Shown piece after piece: positions 63,541 to 64,000 of a stretch of DNA of 64,000 bases (position 1 is the first letter of the stretch; each line of letters opens with the position of its first letter). The DNA is taken from NCBI RefSeq assembly GCF_021582895.2, contig NZ_CP091139.2:186001-250000 (forward strand). The letters are read 5' to 3'. The position numbers and the translations under genes are program-made. A model generated the notes under the pieces. The model was not told the origin of the DNA and ran no database searches. It was given only the letters and a program-made list of their open reading frames with translations. Source of the stretch: Microbacterium elymi. GTDB taxonomy: Bacteria > Actinomycetota > Actinomycetes > Actinomycetales > Microbacteriaceae.

Positions 63541-63553
63541 TCAGTGCGACTGA
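63541..63553. promoter_or_regulatory. Palindromic operator 1 (TCAGT-GCG-ACTGA)
   Basis: A perfect 5+3+5 inverted repeat, TCAGTGCGACTGA. Identical arms recur 16 bp to the right. Sits between the divergent -10 elements, so a bound MarR dimer would block both promoters. Confidence 0.7.
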
Positions 63554-63556
63554 TCG

Positions 63557-63569
63557 TCAGTGGTACTGA
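63557..63569. promoter_or_regulatory. Palindromic operator 2 (TCAGT-GGT-ACTGA)
   Basis: A perfect inverted repeat with the same arms as operator 1 and a different 3-base spacer, ending directly beside TAGATT (63570-63575), the likely -10 of the marR gene six bases before its ATG. Confidence 0.7.
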
Positions 63570-63581
63570 TAGATTGGCGCC

Positions 63582-64000
63582 ATGGTGGACAATGTGACCC
63601 CGCTCGACGAGCGGCTCGGCTATCTGCTGAAGACCGCGTACGCCCGTCTCGCGCTACGGGTGGATGCGGCTCTGGCGACGTTGGCCCTCACGGCACGCCA
63701 ACTCGCCCTGCTCTCCGTCATCGCGTCCGACGAAGCGCTCTCGCAGATCGAGGTCAGTGCGCGACTGGGGGTCGACCGGACCTCGATCGTGGCGATGCTC
63801 GACGAATTGGAACGCATCGGACTCGTGGAACGGCGCCGAGACGAGCGGGACCGGCGCCGCAACACGCTGGCCCTCACCGCTTCCGGTCGAGTGCGGGTCA
63901 CCGCGGCCGAGAAGGCACGCGCGGATGTCGAGGCCGACTTCCTGGCGCGACTCGACGAAGACTCGACGCGACGGCTCGTCGCCGCGCTGCAGGCCCTCGC
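63582..64000 (+). CDS. MarR family transcriptional regulator (3' end outside window)
   Basis: About 139 residues are visible with no stop before the right edge. DERLGYLLKTAYARLALRVD, winged helix with LTARQLALLSVIASDEALSQ, recognition helix LGVDRTSIVAMLDELERIGL and wing RRRDERDRRRNTLALTASGR. Divergent from the LLM oxidoreductase. The twin palindromes in between are its probable binding sites, repressing both genes until an inducer, perhaps the oxidoreductase substrate, binds. Leaderless start, with TAGATT six bases upstream. Confidence 0.9.
   Translation, partial: MVDNVTPLDERLGYLLKTAYARLALRVDAALATLALTARQLALLSVIASDEALSQIEVSARLGVDRTSIVAMLDELERIGLVERRRDERDRRRNTLALTASGRVRVTAAEKARADVEADFLARLDEDSTRRLVAALQAL

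Overview
The window looks like a chromosome segment of a high-GC Gram-positive actinobacterium, most likely Microbacterium or a close relative in the Microbacteriaceae. The reasons are the strongly GC-biased third codon positions, the block prfB-ftsE-ftsX-smpB with ssrA nearby (tag ANSKRTDFALAA), F420-type luciferase-like and tad-pilus genes, and many leaderless promoters with a TAnnnT hexamer 6-7 nt before the start codon. I see no phage, integrative element, insertion sequence or CRISPR array. It reads as ordinary core and accessory chromosome.

Layout. 1-4.8 kb (leftward): leuC-leuD-murA-plsC-gpsA. 4.9-6.1 kb: a TerC membrane protein behind a probable manganese (yybP-ykoY) riboswitch. 6.2-10.2 kb: tRNA-Glu(CTC), a metallo-hydrolase, a GT39-type glycosyltransferase, hypotheticals and tRNA-Gln(CTG). 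10.3-26.5 kb (mostly leftward): gltX, a fumarylacetoacetase-fold enzyme, two MFS exporters and the branched-chain amino acid genes ilvE, leuB, ilvC, ilvN, ilvB, ilvD, with serA. 26.5-28.7 kb: trehalose synthesis otsA-otsB. 29.0-41.2 kb: an apparent 3-hydroxybutyrate/acetoacetate catabolic locus made of thiolase, both subunits of a 3-oxoacid CoA-transferase, an IclR regulator, and a long overlapping operon encoding a Liv-type ABC importer, an acyl-CoA synthetase, a TetR regulator, 3-hydroxybutyrate dehydrogenase and an alpha/beta hydrolase. 41.3-47.2 kb: MarR-MFS pair, cupin, flavin-binding protein, tRNA-Lys, histidinol-phosphatase-like IMPase, a lipoprotein and an amine oxidase. 47.3-55.0 kb: ssrA, three rightward genes, then smpB-ftsX-ftsE-prfB. 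55-58 kb: MFS and a cyclic-nucleotide-domain/thioredoxin-reductase-like fusion. 58-62.6 kb: a compact tad pilus operon. 62.6-64 kb: a divergent F420-dependent oxidoreductase/MarR pair with twin palindromic operators.

The most striking feature is technical or epigenetic rather than a gene. More than half of the protein genes, including essential ones (murA, prfB, ftsE, leuC, ilvC, serA), are interrupted by single-base frameshifts. Most of the insertions sit exactly in the word GCAGC/GCTGC, read as GCAAGC or GCAGGC. Most of the remaining shifts are one-base losses, many in short G or C runs. This fits a sequencing-error pattern keyed to a specific, possibly methylated, motif. Genes are therefore annotated below as full-length loci, with frameshift positions given. 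Coordinates span the whole locus even where it does not read as one frame.
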